64,000 nucleotides of DNA from Telopea speciosissima. Lineage: Eukaryota; Streptophyta; Magnoliopsida; Proteales; Proteaceae. How positions within the stretch are numbered: the first letter of the stretch is position 1; the number at the start of each line of letters is the position of its first letter. The notes under the pieces are model-generated. The model was not told where the DNA came from. It did not search any database and saw nothing but the letters and a program-made list of their open reading frames with translations. Made by a program: the position numbers and the translations under genes. The stretch covers positions 60,829,484 to 60,893,483 of the forward strand of contig NC_057919.1 of the NCBI RefSeq assembly GCF_018873765.1, written 5' to 3'. Below, one piece after another: positions 1-11,340 of the stretch.

Positions 1-455
1 CAAGCCTTCTTCTGGTTGTTTGTCTAGTTTTACGAATTAAGTTTGGTTGAGAAATCCTAAGCTATCTCACCTCACTGGCCAGTGATGAGATTCCTGAGAG
101 AAAGCAACACGAATTCCTAGTGAAAGTCTAGGGGTTTGTTTGTATTTTGGCTTTTCTTCTGTATTAGAGAGGTTTTGTGACAAAGAAGAAAGAAAGAGTT
201 GCAGAGGCGAAGGAAAAGGATGGAAATGGTATGAGAAGAAAGAATCATATTGATTTTGGTTTTTAAACATTTGCCACTCAATCACTCCTCTTCAACCTCT
301 TCGCCTGAACTGAATCATCAGCATCTTCACCATCACTCTCTGCTCCACCCTCATCACCATCTCCCTCAAGATCCTCACAATCAAACCCTAACCCTAAACT
401 CTGATTTGTTCGCCTGTAATGGGGCAATCTGTCGACTAGATGTTGAGTGAGATGG
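1..455. other. Unassigned sequence left of the first solo LTR
   Basis: No gene could be identified. A short open stretch at 250-450 (plus) is His/Ser/Pro-rich and matches nothing I recognise. The sequence GGGGCAATCTGT occurs at 421-432 and again just past the solo LTR at 3437-3448, so the site where the LTR landed already held a short repeat. It may be the continuation of the PPR-like remnant to the right of the LTR (3433-3840). Confidence 0.4.
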
Positions 456-3432
456 TGTCACGCCCCTATTCCAGACAAGGAATATAATATCATATAAAGG
501 GTGACTAGGACGACGCGTGTCATCCTACTAAATCGCCCGGATCATAGACACGGTGTCCCAACGCACAGTCATAACCAATATTAATACAATATAATATTAG
601 AATGCGGAAAAAGAGAGGGAATATTACATTCCAAGGATCAGTAGTATTGCGGAAGCGTATAATCGAATAGTTACAAGATGTTCAAAGGCTAGATGATAAA
701 TACAGTACTTAGTTACATTTCCAATGACCATCTAATAACTATCAAAAATGGTATAACAGTAAATGTTTCAATATAGGCCTTAGCCTCAAAAGTAAATCAA
801 AAAGGGATCAAGTCCCGAATATCCTCACGGCCCGTAAGCACAATCATCGCAAGGACACCCGCCGCCATGTTCCTCAAACACGGCCTCCGGTTCCTCCTCA
901 CCAATCTCATCGTATCCCGAGGGCTGAACTCCAAGTCCCGCGAGACATCCGTCACCGCATCATAATCTAAAAAAAAATGTGCGCACTAGGGGTTAGCTCC
1001 ACCGAGCCGTGAGAGGATGGGGATGCACAAACACGCACCACATAGTCCAATGATGCATGCACATGTTAAGTCCATTTTTTCACCTAACAAACAACTAAGT
1101 CAATGGCATATGCTACCGTGACAACTCGGGAGACACGTGGGTCACTTAACTTATCGCCACAATGAAACCTCAATTGTCACGTGGGACCTACGCCCGATCG
1201 AAGCCTCCAAGACCACTCAAGTGGCGACCTCGATAACCAATACTACCATGAGTGGCCTCTCCCACCTCCACGTAATCCGTGCACGATTACCCAACACCTA
1301 AACCCCTGTTGGTAAGGGTCGTAGCATAAAGGTGTGAAATCCTAGCCATAAATATACTACATGCAAGTCCTATCGCCCCGAGAGGTAATCCGGCGCATCA
1401 ACTTTTCATCCGGTTTAGTGCCCTAAGCACAAAGACGGCACGGCGCATACATTCAATATGACATTCAACATAATTTCTTCATAAATGTATATAGTGTTCG
1501 GGTTCCGGCACCGAGACCCATCAAGGTACAACATTATCAATCAACATTATAACAATTATATATAAAAGTATGCAATATGCGCAAACATGCTTATTAATTA
1601 TAATGAGTACATAATATATAATGCAATAATAATAACAAGCCTAAACAACCAAACCCACTCACAACGTATACGCCAAGCACCAAGATTATCGTTGTCGCCT
1701 CGATCAAGCAATAAGCCACAAGATGAATATATTAACCTAAACAAAGAGTGAAATAAGGTTAAACGAGCGAAGGGAAAGGATCCCCAAAAGGTCTTCCATA
1801 ATCACTTAAGTATAAGGTTTTAGAAACAAAGTGGTTGCAGGAGTGGTTTCATGCCCAAATTCCGCAACCACATGTAAATCCTAGGAAACCAGGGGTTCGT
1901 GACGCTTTAGTCAAGGTCGGTTGCGATGTGGTTTTAAAACGAAATTGAGTGTAAATCCTAGGAAACCAGGGGTTCGGACGTTTTAGTCAAGGTTTGCAGA
2001 TGTGGTTTTAAAACGAAACCGAGTGTAAATCCTAGGAAACCGGGGTTCGATGGACGTTTTAGTCAAGGTCGGTTGCGGATGTGGTTTCGTAAAACTCGAA
2101 ACCGCCCATAAATCCGAAGCTTCACGGGGCCTTCTCGGGAGGTAATTTCGGGTGGTTTCTTTGGTCCGAAACCACATGTAAATCCTCACACCTTCAGTCC
2201 AAAATTCGAAGGATCCCCCTCCAAGGACTCCATTTTCAAGTGGTTTTTAAAGCATAAGAACATCTAGGAAACTCCATCCTAAGCTCATTAGGGCCCTAAG
2301 ACCTCTCTAGGTCCATTCAATCACAATAGGTTCAAGAAAAGGAACCGAGAAGAACCTAACCTAAGCATAATAGGGTCCAAACCTCAAATCTCTCAAATGG
2401 AACTGAGAACCCTTACATTAGAGCTCATAATGGAGTGAAATAACTCCACCATAGCTTAGGCTTTAAGGCTCCATCGACTTCCTAGGTTCCAAGAGAGCTC
2501 TAGGTCAATCTCTCCCATTACCCAACCCCTTTTAAAATCCGAAATAGAAGAAGGAAGAAGCTTTAATAGCTTACCTACCCCCAAGATGAGAGAGCTCCAC
2601 GATTTATGGCCCAAGAGATGGGGTCTCCACCTTCCACTAAGCCTCTCCCTTCCTCCTCCTCTTTCTCTCCTCTTTCTCTCCTCCACGATTTAGGGTAGAT
2701 GAGAATGATGAAGGAGAAGTAATGTTCTCTCTCTCCCTCTTGGACTCATTTATAATAAATGGGTATTTGGGTACCTCTAGTCAAATGGGTCATGAGGCTT
2801 AATGGGTCGACCCATTAGTTCTATGTGGGTAAGTGGATGGAATAACCCATCATTGGGTCAATAGGTTAAATGGGCCTGCCCACAACTTTAATTAGGGAAA
2901 AGTCCATTCATAGATGGGTTCATATGAGATGGGTATAAGTCCCCAATGTACTTCCCAAAGGTAAGTGGGACCCGAACTTAAAATATTCTCTTCTCTCATG
3001 AAATAGCTCGAACGGTTCAGACCTGGACCCGCACTTCGAGGTCACCAAGGGAAGAATAAATAATAAGACTTGAGGCTAGAACTTACTTTTCCCCTGTCAT
3101 GGTTTATCACCCATGACCCCGAATAGCTTTGCCACGCAATGCCAAGGTCATCGCGAACGAATTATCCAACCGAGGTGACGGTCCAGGATGCTCTCTCCCG
3201 AACTCCTCGCTTCCGGGCTGGTACTTGGAGGGTAGTCGACGAAGTCGTCGCCAACGAACTTTCCCCACCGGCGGTTGAGGAATCTTTCCTCCACAGCAAA
3301 CCCATCTTGTGGTCAACGATTTTGTAGCTAGGTTTGACCATCATGGAGAAAGTCACCAAGATACATGGCGCGGTATCTACACGTCACGAGAAGAAATAAT
3401 ATTTAATTATATCCCGGGGTACGGGTATAACA
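456..3432 (+). mobile_element. Solo LTR of a long-LTR retrotransposon (probably Ty3/gypsy, Tekay-like)
   Basis: The element starts TGTCACGCCCCTATTCC and ends CGGGTATAACA, so it has the TG...CA ends of an LTR. It is flanked by a perfect 5-bp target duplication GATGG (451-455 and 3433-3437). It is about 3.0 kb with no coding region, so it is a solo LTR left by recombination between the two LTRs of a former full element. About three ~80-bp tandem units with the shared phrase AAATCCTAGGAAACC lie at roughly 1850-2100. A sister copy in inverse orientation lies at 7714-10494. The long-LTR gypsy assignment rests on LTR length and the TGTCAC start and is inference. This is a fossil; age cannot be read from a solo LTR. 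Confidence 0.85.
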
Positions 3433-3840
3433 GATGGGGCAATCTGTTGGACTATCTCAACAATTTCAACCCTCGCCAAGATCTCGAAAGTCTCATCAAG
3501 TAGTCTCCTTTGCCCACGCTCTTCACTTACAGGTGCAACTAATCCTCTGCTTCTATGCGCAGGGTAGATTTAAGGATGTGATTGAGGTTTTCAAGAAAAT
3601 GGATGACAAAAAGATGCATGCTACAAACCTTGTCTTTTAATAATATGATGGCACAGTTATGCGGCGCTGGGATGGTTGTAGAAAACCCACTCCAGTTTCG
3701 AATTCTTGCATTTTCTGTAGTTTTGAATGGATTTGCTTCTAATTTCTCTGTGGTTGATGGTCTATGGTTTGACCCAATTCTAGTAAATTTACTGGAAATC
3801 CCCAGTTTTAATGGCTTCCATGGTGTTCCCTACAAGGATA
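3433..3840 (+). pseudogene. Gene fragment with a PPR-like helical repeat, next to a MULE end
   Basis: The stretch at 3562-3637 encodes GRFKDVIEVFKKMDDKKM, which resembles a pentatricopeptide repeat hairpin. The following LCGAGMVVE, typical of the start of the next PPR unit, is in another frame (about 3640-3690), so the piece is broken by a frameshift. AG sites at 3532-3533 and 3561-3562 look like splice acceptors, so the piece may have been copied from genomic DNA with introns. It runs directly into the inner edge of the MULE terminal repeat at 3841-4084 and may therefore be a captured fragment. The PPR call rests on pattern only. Confidence 0.35.
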
Positions 3841-4084
3841 CCTGCAACTTATCTTCCCTAATCGATTTGGGGAAGATGAGTTGCAGGTGTTTTTTCTTTT
3901 TTTTTTCTTGAAGGGGTATTTTTGTAACTTTACCCCTTGATTTTAACACTGTTAGTCATAAACTGACGGAATGGGTTTATTTGTTAACGTTTGTGAACTT
4001 TAGGGGGGTACGCAGAATTTTCCAAAACTCAGGGGTAAAATCATACTTTCGTTAAACCTCAGGGGTGGTATGTGTAAATTACCC
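3841..4084. mobile_element. Right terminal repeat of a MULE-type element (element A)
   Basis: Read on the minus strand from 4084, the sequence starts GGGTAATTTACACATACC and is about 90% like the left terminal repeat of the neighbouring element at 4381. It ends inside with the palindrome CCTGCAACTYATCTTCCC / GGGGAAGATGAGTTGCAGG (3841-3889). No matching left end is visible between 1 and 3840, so the left end is outside the window or lost. Long terminal repeats of ~240 bp suit Mutator-like elements. Confidence 0.6.
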
Positions 4085-4172
4085 ATAATTTATTATACAA
4101 CAAAATGTGGGTGAAGTTTAAAGTTTATAATATATATATTATATCGATATATATCTTATAATATAACTTAAA

Positions 4173-4340
4173 ACAGGGCCGAGCTGGGCCGAGCCGGGCC
4201 AAGCTTAGCTCAAGGCCTCAACCTTGACCCGATTCGACCCTGACTCAAAGCCAGAAATTTTCGGTCCTGACCCGCCCTCAAGGCCAAATATCTCAGCCTA
4301 GACCCTGTTCGGGTTCGGGCCGAACTTGCACCCTTAGACA
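4173..4340. repeat. GGGCC-rich dispersed repeat ending in GCACCCTTA
   Basis: The interior is built from GGGCCGAGC / TTCGGGTTCGGGCC-type motifs and it ends TGCACCCTTA. A related block ending TTGACACCCCTA is at about 62887-63053. AGGGTG/CACCCT termini also bound the GGTTCGGTTT-rich blocks at 49833 and 51908. The core looks like a short non-autonomous element. No clear target duplication was found. Confidence 0.4.
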
Positions 4341-4689
4341 ATACTTTTCAAGTCATCTTGTTAAACCCCCCCCCCAAAAAGGGTAATTTACACATACCAC
4401 CCCTGAGGTTTAACGAAAGTATAATTTTACCCCCCCAATTTTGGATAATTTTGCATACCCCCCTGAGATTTACAAACGTTAACAAATACACCCATTCCGT
4501 TAGTTCATGACTAACAATGTTAAAAATATGCTGTGAACTGACAGAATTGCCCTTACAAAAAGAAAAAAATAAAAAACAAACCTGCAACTCATCTTCCCCA
4601 AAATCGATTGGGGAAGATGAGTTGCAGGTATGGGAGCACCATGGAAACCGAGACAGTGGCATAGTGAGCGAAGGAACCAGAGCGATTTG

Positions 4690-4947
4690 GAGCAAAGTGT
4701 ACCCAAGGCCTAAGCACCACTTCAAGTTGATCAGTCTCAGCTTCTTGCACCCAACCGCAATACCCAAATCAGAAATCAATTTACACCTAACCAGCCATAA
4801 CTTCTCCAAATGCCTTGCTTCCGCTATAGCCACTGCAGCAGAATCCGTGAGCTCAGTACCATTAGACAGATCAAGCTCGATCAAAGATGAGATTGCCCGC
4901 TTTGTACCCATCTCTAATGACCTGATGCCTGTAGACAATAGGGGCAC
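4690..4947 (-). pseudogene. Captured F-box/LRR (FBL3-type) gene fragment
   Basis: Minus-strand reading gives leucine-rich repeats including LIELDLSNGTELTDSAA, ARHLEKLWLVRCKLISDLGI and AVGCKKLRLINLKWCLG. These closely follow the LRR region of plant F-box/LRR protein 3 (SCF ubiquitin-ligase substrate receptors). Only about three LRRs are present, with no F-box, and relative to the family a few residues are missing between DLGI and AVGC. The fragment lies between the terminal repeats of element B, so it is transposon cargo rather than a gene. It could be a source of antisense or small RNA against the parent gene, which is inference. Confidence 0.7.
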
Positions 4948-5301
4948 CCTCCTCCTGCCATTTTTTAACCTCCTCCTTGATCAACAATTGGGTTGTGGGA
5001 TCATCAGAATCGTCCAACACTTGGATGAGTCCAAAATTCTTTTATTCAGTTCCAACTTGCACAAAAGAGAAAGTGTGAGAGAAAGAGAAAATAAGTACAC
5101 AAGAGAGAGAGAGAGAGAGAGAAAATAACAGCTCAACATGTATTTGAGAATTTCCAACCCCATGCCTGCAACTCATCTTCCTTAATCGATTTTGGGGGAG
5201 ATGAGTTATAGGTTTGTTTTTTATTTTTTTCTTCTAGTAAGGACAATTATGTCAATTCACAACATATTTTTAACATTGTTAGTCATAAACTGAAGGAATG
5301 A

Positions 5302-6033
5302 GGTACCGTTTGACAACGTTACTTTTCTGTTGTTTCTGTGCTATTAATGTTTCCAGCACACAATTAGCACAGAAAATGCGTTTGAGAAATCCGTTTTGTT
5401 TCACTTGTTTTTGATAACAAAAATCAAAATTAATAAAAATTTATGAATTTAAAAACGTTTTTGTAATAACAACAATTTGTTGTTTTTACAATTTTTGGAC
5501 CAAAACCTAAAAACTGTTATCCGATTCCATCATCACTCATAAAGACGAATTGTCAAAAAAATGAGCCGCATCTTGACTCTCCTCTCTTGCTCTCTAGCAG
5601 AAGCTTCACCGAATTGACAAAAAAATGAGCCGCATTTCAATATACACTTTATATTGGTTTGTAATAACTAATGTCCTAATGTTATTGACTTTAAATGGAT
5701 TACAATATTAATGGTTACACATAATTCTCTTTATATGGCTTTTCAATATTTTTTTTATTAAAAATAATTTTTAATGTTGTAGCATCCATGACTTTATATG
5801 TATTTTAGTAAAAACGACAATTTTATAATTTATATTAATCAATACAAAGCTGTTATAGAAACAGGTTTTATCAAACACCTTTCAGTATTAATAATGTTCT
5901 GGATGCGTTTCTGGAACAGGTTTATCAAACACCTTTCAGGAAGCCAATAACGTTATTCTGGTAACAGTAACACCAAAATACGTTTTTGGTCAGAAACGAC
6001 ACAGAAACACTAGTAACGTTGTCAAATGGTGCC
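5302..6033. mobile_element. Non-autonomous DNA transposon nested in the right terminal repeat of element B
   Basis: The ends GGTACCGTTTGACAACGTTAC and its inverted partner GTAACGTTGTCAAATGGTGCC match at 19 of 21 positions. The 3 bases TGA occur on both sides. Removing the element restores the phrase GAATGAGTGTATTTGTTAAC of the MULE terminal repeat. A 3-bp duplication would suit PIF/Harbinger, but the usual site is TWA, so the superfamily is uncertain. No coding sequence is seen. Confidence 0.65.
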
Positions 6034-6145
6034 TGAGTGTATTTGTTAACATTTGTCAATCTCAGGGGGGTACGCAGAATTATCTAAAACTGGAGGGTAA
6101 AATTATACTTTCATTAAACCTCAGGGGTGGTATCTATAAATTACC

Positions 6146-6853
6146 AAAAAAATAAAAAACACCAAGAAGACTATACCTATGTTTTTGCCCTCTGTGACAT
6201 CTTAACTAAAATCAAATAAGATAATATTTTGGGAAATTGTTAAACCCCAAAGATTCACGAGTCTCACAATCCAATCGCATAAAAAAAATTCATTACCCCT
6301 ATTTTATAGTTCTTGATGTCAGAAATGTCATTTGGCATAATTGGATTGGACCATAAGTTAACTGTGAGATAGTTTATGCGCAAGTTATAAAATCCCTTTG
6401 AGCTTTATGGGTTCATGATGCATGGCTAAGATTTTTTTAAGGAAAGAAAAGAGCTAATCCTACATTAAAAGAGAAGAAATAAAATTAAGAACATCCATCT
6501 TCTATCCCTAGGTTCTTTAGCAACAAATCCTAAAATCTCCATTGAAGAGTTATTACAAATCTTTAAAGAGAACCGTTCCAATCTTGTAGAAATCAATCAG
6601 ATGAACATCAAGGAGTAGTTTAAAGCATTTCCAAGGCCATGTCACATTCTTTTCTGTTGGATTCAGCTTCAGCAATTGATCAGACACAGGCAACACGAAC
6701 ATGTATTGTGGAGTACCCCATATGGCAGCTTGCCTCAAACCCTTGGAAAAGTCTTGTGATATCTGTTACGTACTCCATATTTATCTTATTTAATAGTTAT
6801 TTAATATTAAATAGTTAATTATTAAGAATTATTTAATGTTAAATAGTTAATTA
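6146..6853. other. Intergenic stretch with one unidentified minus-strand open frame
   Basis: AT-rich sequence. At 6738-6553 (minus) there is a 61-residue frame with protein-like composition (RQAAIWGTPQYMFVLPVSDQ...) ending in a stop. A possible splice acceptor CCAAG lies just upstream. I do not recognise the product; it could be a terminal exon relic. The remainder, including a TTAAATAGTTAATTA-rich stretch at 6805-6853, shows nothing else. Confidence 0.3.
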
Positions 6854-7713
6854 TTTTTTTTGGTAGAAAAAAGGCTATTCATTCATGTGCACCCAACACC
6901 AAACCGAGGAAATCAACATACATAAAACAGATAAATAACATGATAAATGCAAGGAAAAGATATGCGGTATCCAAAACCTAGGAGTAGAAATTGACCCGGT
7001 CTCACATGTTATTGACTGGGTCATCCAGGCTAGGGGATGGGTCACAACCACTTCCCTAGATAAAATGTTGTAGATACAGTTAGGATTAAGTACATGCACA
7101 TTCGTGCCAAAAGAGGGGACCCCATACGTGCCGATGATAACATCAGAAAGGTTATGAGCAAGCCCAGAGAAAAAGCTGTTGACACACCTTCCAATACAGC
7201 TGGATACATGACAAATATCCAAGATGTTGTAGGGATCAGTATGGATGGGCATGGCTGACAGAACCATGTGCTTTCCCACCAAGGTAACTGACAACCTGAC
7301 AAGGCACCACGCTTTTCCAACAGCCACTGACGATGGCGACGGTGGTGGAGAGCACGGAGACCACGAGCAAGACCGGCCTGAGTTCGTATGCCTCCCATCT
7401 TCGGGAGTCTGTTTCGCTCATTTCGACAGTGAGAGGATCATCCATAGCGAAACTAGAGCCCAGAGTATCATCCACGGAGATACTCAAACCACCAGGGAAG
7501 AGATTGCCAAAGCTGAAACGAGCGAGGATGAGCTCCAGACGCCAAAAGGCGAAACTCTTCGCCAGTGCCTTGTCGGCATTGCACCCAAGTGCACCCCTGT
7601 CCAGAGCATTGGTTCCACGATTCATGGCTATCAGTTTCAGCTGAGCACCGATGACTCATAACTCCTCTTCGATTGGGTTGCTACAAGGATCGATGACGAT
7701 GGTGGACTTGCCT

Positions 7714-10494
7714 TGTTATACCCGCACCCCAGGAGTATAATTAATTATTAATTCTTCCCCGTGACGTGTAGTTATCACTGCCACGTATGCCGGTGAGTTG
7801 TTCTCACTGGTGGTCAAACCCAGCTATATTGACCATAGTACGAGGTTGCCTATGGAAACTAGTCGGGACCATGGAGGTTGCCCCTTGACGTGTCAGGGGT
7901 AAGTAGTTGACCAAATTTTATTGTGTGCTTACTGCCCTCGAAGTGTGGTCCAAAGGCCCTGACCTCTTATGGTGGGAACCACCTTCCTACTCGCATCGGA
8001 GGCAAGGTTATTGGCTGCCTCCGACCCTGCATCCAATGCTGCTAATAAGGACCCTTGTGGGTGAGACCCTGTGGCTAAGGTACTATTGGCGCCCTGCCAT
8101 GTTTGACCCTACCCAAATAGACCCTAGGGTACACTATGAGGCCTTATCCAAACAGGCCATTAATAGTGGTTTTCTATAAGAGAGAGGTGGGTAGGACTAT
8201 TCATTAGTCTTGGCTCATTTCTACCTAACCTAACCTAACCGTGCTTGAGAAGGGAGTTATGAAGAGAGGAGGCGGCAAGGAGGAGAAGAAGGAGAAGGAA
8301 GGGAAGAAGAAGAAGGAAATGGCTGCTGGGTTTGGAGCTTTAAAGAGGGCACATCTTGTGTATCTCAGACCAGGTAAGCCAAGTGCCCTTTTCCCCCATT
8401 TTTCTCTCTTCCCCCTTGCTCGTTTGAGCTTGGGTGGTTCGTTGGTTGCAGCCCCAAGATGGGGATTTCTTTTTGGAAACCCAAAGGGTTAGCTCGAGCC
8501 ATGTGTAGTTTCCCCTTGTAGGATGCTATCCCATTTCATTACAATCCTATAAAGACCTCTATTTGACCTCTTGCTGAATCTATTTGATTCTAAAGCTTCA
8601 ACCACCAAAGAAAACCCCAAATCTGGATTTTTGAGCTTTTGATCCTTTAAACCCCCTTAAATCTTTGAATGTTGGGTGTTTCTAAGACCCAAATAGACTC
8701 CAAGACACCCCTCCCTTGTCCCTTGAGGCTTAGAGAACCAAATGGGACAACCCTGGGCTTTTAAAGACCTTGAAATCACACTTGGGTTGCATCGGAGGCA
8801 AGACTGCGTGAGTCCGATGTTTGCCTCCGATGTCTCCCGAGCCGCAGGGGAAGGTCGGAGGCAAGGTCGGAGGCAAGCCTCGCCGAGTCCGACGTTGCCT
8901 CCGATGCGCTTTTAAGGCTTATAACTTATGTAAATGGTGGGGTTTCTCTATGAGGCCTCCCCTACACTCTCACACACTCTTATTCACTTCCATAGGTGCC
9001 AACATATGTGCAATGGGGTGATTTTAAGCGGGAATCGTTGCGCTTATACAAATTCCATTTAAAGTAATTGGTGAGTGGGTTTGGGTGACTGTTTGAGCTT
9101 GTTTACTATTGCTTATTCATGCATTTATGAATTATATTGTGACATTATCATTCAAGCATGATTGCATATTTGCATTTATTCTTATTCGATGATGATGATT
9201 TGGATGATATGGATTTGTGTTGGGTTACGTGTCGGGAAGTACCGGCACGGAACCCCCAATTACGTGGAATTGTATATTGCATCTCATTCTTGTTCGTATG
9301 CGCCGTGTTGTGCTTGGTACCGGTGTTAGATGGAATGGGACGTTGACACACCCGGATGTACCTCTCAACACGATAGGATTCATGTAGTATATCCGTGGTT
9401 AGGCTCGTTCCCTATGCTACGACCCTTACCAACAGGGGTTTAGGTGTTGGGTAGCCGAGCACCGCCGCCGTGGAGAGTTAGAGAGGCCAGGCCAGGGGTA
9501 GTAATGGTTATCGGGTCGCCCTCTGGGTGGTGATGACTACGACGCGCGGGCTCCATAGTAATAATTGAGGTTGCATTGTGGTGAGAATGGAAGGATCCAC
9601 AATGTCTTCCCGAGTTATTGCAGTAGCATATACCCATTGACTTAGCATTGTGTGTTAGGTGGTAAATGGCTCAGTTCCCTATGCTACGACCCTTACCAAC
9701 AGGGGTTTAGGTGTTGGGTAGCTGAGCACTCCTGCCTGTGGAGAGTTAGAGAGGCCAGGCCAGGGGTAGTAATGGTTATCGGGTCCGCCTCGGGTGGTGA
9801 TGACTACGACGGCGGGCTCCATAGTAATAATTGAGGTTGCATTGTGGTGAGAATGGAAGGATCCACAATGTCTTCCCGAGTTATTGCAGTAGCATATACC
9901 CATTGACTTAGCATTGTGTGTTAGGTGGTAAATAAATTAATAATAGCATGCACCATGGACTATTTGTGATTGTGTGATTGTGCATCCCCTTTTCTCTCTC
10001 ACTAGCTCGGTGGAGCTAACCCCCCTGTACACGTTCTTTTTAGTTTTGGATGCGGATGATACTTGTGGAGCTAGAGACGGTGACTAAGGATCATGGCGAT
10101 GGTTGCCCATGATGATTGTGCCTACGGACTATCACGTTACTTGGGATCGTTCCCGTTTTATTATTTTTGAGCATTGTGTTTTGTACAAACTTTTATGTTT
10201 TACCTTTTTGGTAGCTACTTGATGGTCATAGGAATTTTGTAACTATGTTACTTATTATCATTAGCCAATGAACATCTTATAGTTATTTCTTTTACGCTTC
10301 CGCAAACTCTGACCTATCTCGGAATGTAATATTCCTTTGTCTTTCGCACTCTAATATTATTGTATTGTAATATTGGTTTATGACTGTGAGTTGGCCACTG
10401 CATCGAGATCCTGGCGGTGAGGTGGGATGACACGTGTCATCTCAATCATACCCTGATATTGTATTCTATCCCTTGTCGGGATAGGGGTGTGACA
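7714..10494 (-). mobile_element. Second solo LTR of the same family, inverse orientation
   Basis: Read on the minus strand it starts TGTCACACCCCTATCCC (10494) and ends GCGGGTATAACA (7714). It is flanked by a perfect 5-bp target duplication TGCCT (7709-7713 and 10495-10499). Its length is 2.78 kb. It shares blocks with the copy at 456-3432, for example the GTTAGCTCCACCGAG region. There is no coding region, so it is a solo LTR, inserted into the older minus-strand retroelement around it. It is a fossil, and its two ends cannot be compared for age. Confidence 0.85.
9402..9931. repeat. Tandem duplication of ~266 bp inside the second solo LTR
   Basis: The block beginning TTCCCTATGCTACGACCC and ending in the GTGTGTTAGGTGGTAAAT region occurs twice head to tail (about 9402-9667 and 9668-9931) with only a few differences. 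The other solo LTR has only one counterpart of this block. This is a copy-specific expansion and explains part of the length difference. Confidence 0.75.
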
Positions 10495-11340
10495 TGCCTG
10501 GTTATCGCTCTGCAAGAGCATAAACAACAAGCCGAAGGGGGAGTCGAAGATGCGGCGATCTTTTGGGCATTAGAGCCTTGCCATCTGCATCGCAAGGGGG
10601 TATTTGAGCCTTGCCGCAGATTCAGTCTACTCCTTGCAGCATCGCCGGAAATCAGAGCAACTCCAACAATCGGAGCCTGAGTAACGCCGGCAGTAGAAGC
10701 AGAGTCTAGATGTTCCTTGTCATGGGGCAAAGAGTTGGGGGTCCACGGCTTCGTGCTCGATGTCCCAGAAGGTGCCGTTGCTCTTGAGTCTCCATCGTCC
10801 ATCCCTAAGCTCATCTGCACCCAAAGTGTATACACTAAGGTACCAATCACTTCCACCTCGCTCAGCTTCCAACCATCCAAAATGATGAACACGCTCAGTT
10901 TTAGAGCGATACATAGGAGTAAACAAGAGAAAGGGAAGGCCAGGTGATGGGAGCAGAGCGGAGAGGAAATGACTATAGGGGGCGAAGGTCGTCGGCCATC
11001 ATCGGCATCATCATTGGCTGCGGTGTCTTCGTCATTGGGGGTTCTGATGATCATGGCTGAAAAGCTGAAGAGAAATGGGGAGAACAGAAAAAAACACGCA
11101 CTAAGGCGAACTGAAGAACACCCATGGAGGCAGACAGATAACATGCACGACGATGGACAAGGTACTAACAGCGGTGGAAAAGGAAAAACGAAAGAAAACC
11201 CTAGAAGAAGAGGGATCTTTTTTCACCTTCTAAAAGCGAACCACCCATCTCTCTCTCAACACAGGACACTCTTCGGCGGAAAAGGAAAAAACGTTTAGGT
11301 ATAAAATTCAAAAGTAAGAAACTTATTAAATAGTTAATTA

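Larger units (their letters stand above)
4381..6145. mobile_element. Pack-MULE-like element with a captured F-box/LRR gene fragment (element B)
   Basis: The left end GGGTAATTTACACATACC (4381) is answered by the inverted right end GGTATCTATAAATTACC (to 6145). Each terminal repeat is ~240 bp and ends inside in a near-perfect palindrome (4581-4627 left, 5166-5214 right) built on CCTGCAACTCATCTTCC. Between the palindromes lies a fragment of an FBL3-type gene (minus strand). The right terminal repeat is split by a younger element at 5302-6033. The target duplication is blurred by A-runs on both sides. Long terminal repeats and host-gene cargo are the marks of Pack-MULEs; no transposase is present. 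Confidence 0.65.
6854..11325 (-). mobile_element. Minus-strand non-LTR retroelement or retrocopy, interrupted by a solo LTR
   Basis: The outer flanks carry a perfect 15-bp direct repeat TTAAATAGTTAATTA (6839-6853 and 11326-11340). The left end begins with a T-run, a poly-A tail on the minus strand. A variable-length target duplication plus an A-tail is the mark of LINE-type reverse transcription. Without the solo LTR at 7714-10494 the element is ~1.69 kb. Minus-strand open frames (10446-11144; 6875-7625) are Ser/Pro/Arg-rich and I do not recognise them. No reverse transcriptase is seen, so this may be a non-autonomous LINE derivative or a retroposed transcript. The duplicated word is AT-rich and occurs once more nearby (6807), which lowers certainty. 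Confidence 0.55.

Noticed and set aside
250-450. His/Pro-rich 66-residue open frame
   Set aside because: Low complexity, no recognisable family, no splice context; likely chance.
10446-11144. Minus-strand 232-residue frame as a host gene
   Set aside because: It crosses the solo-LTR boundary at 10494 and lies inside a retroposed unit, so it is not a normal gene model.
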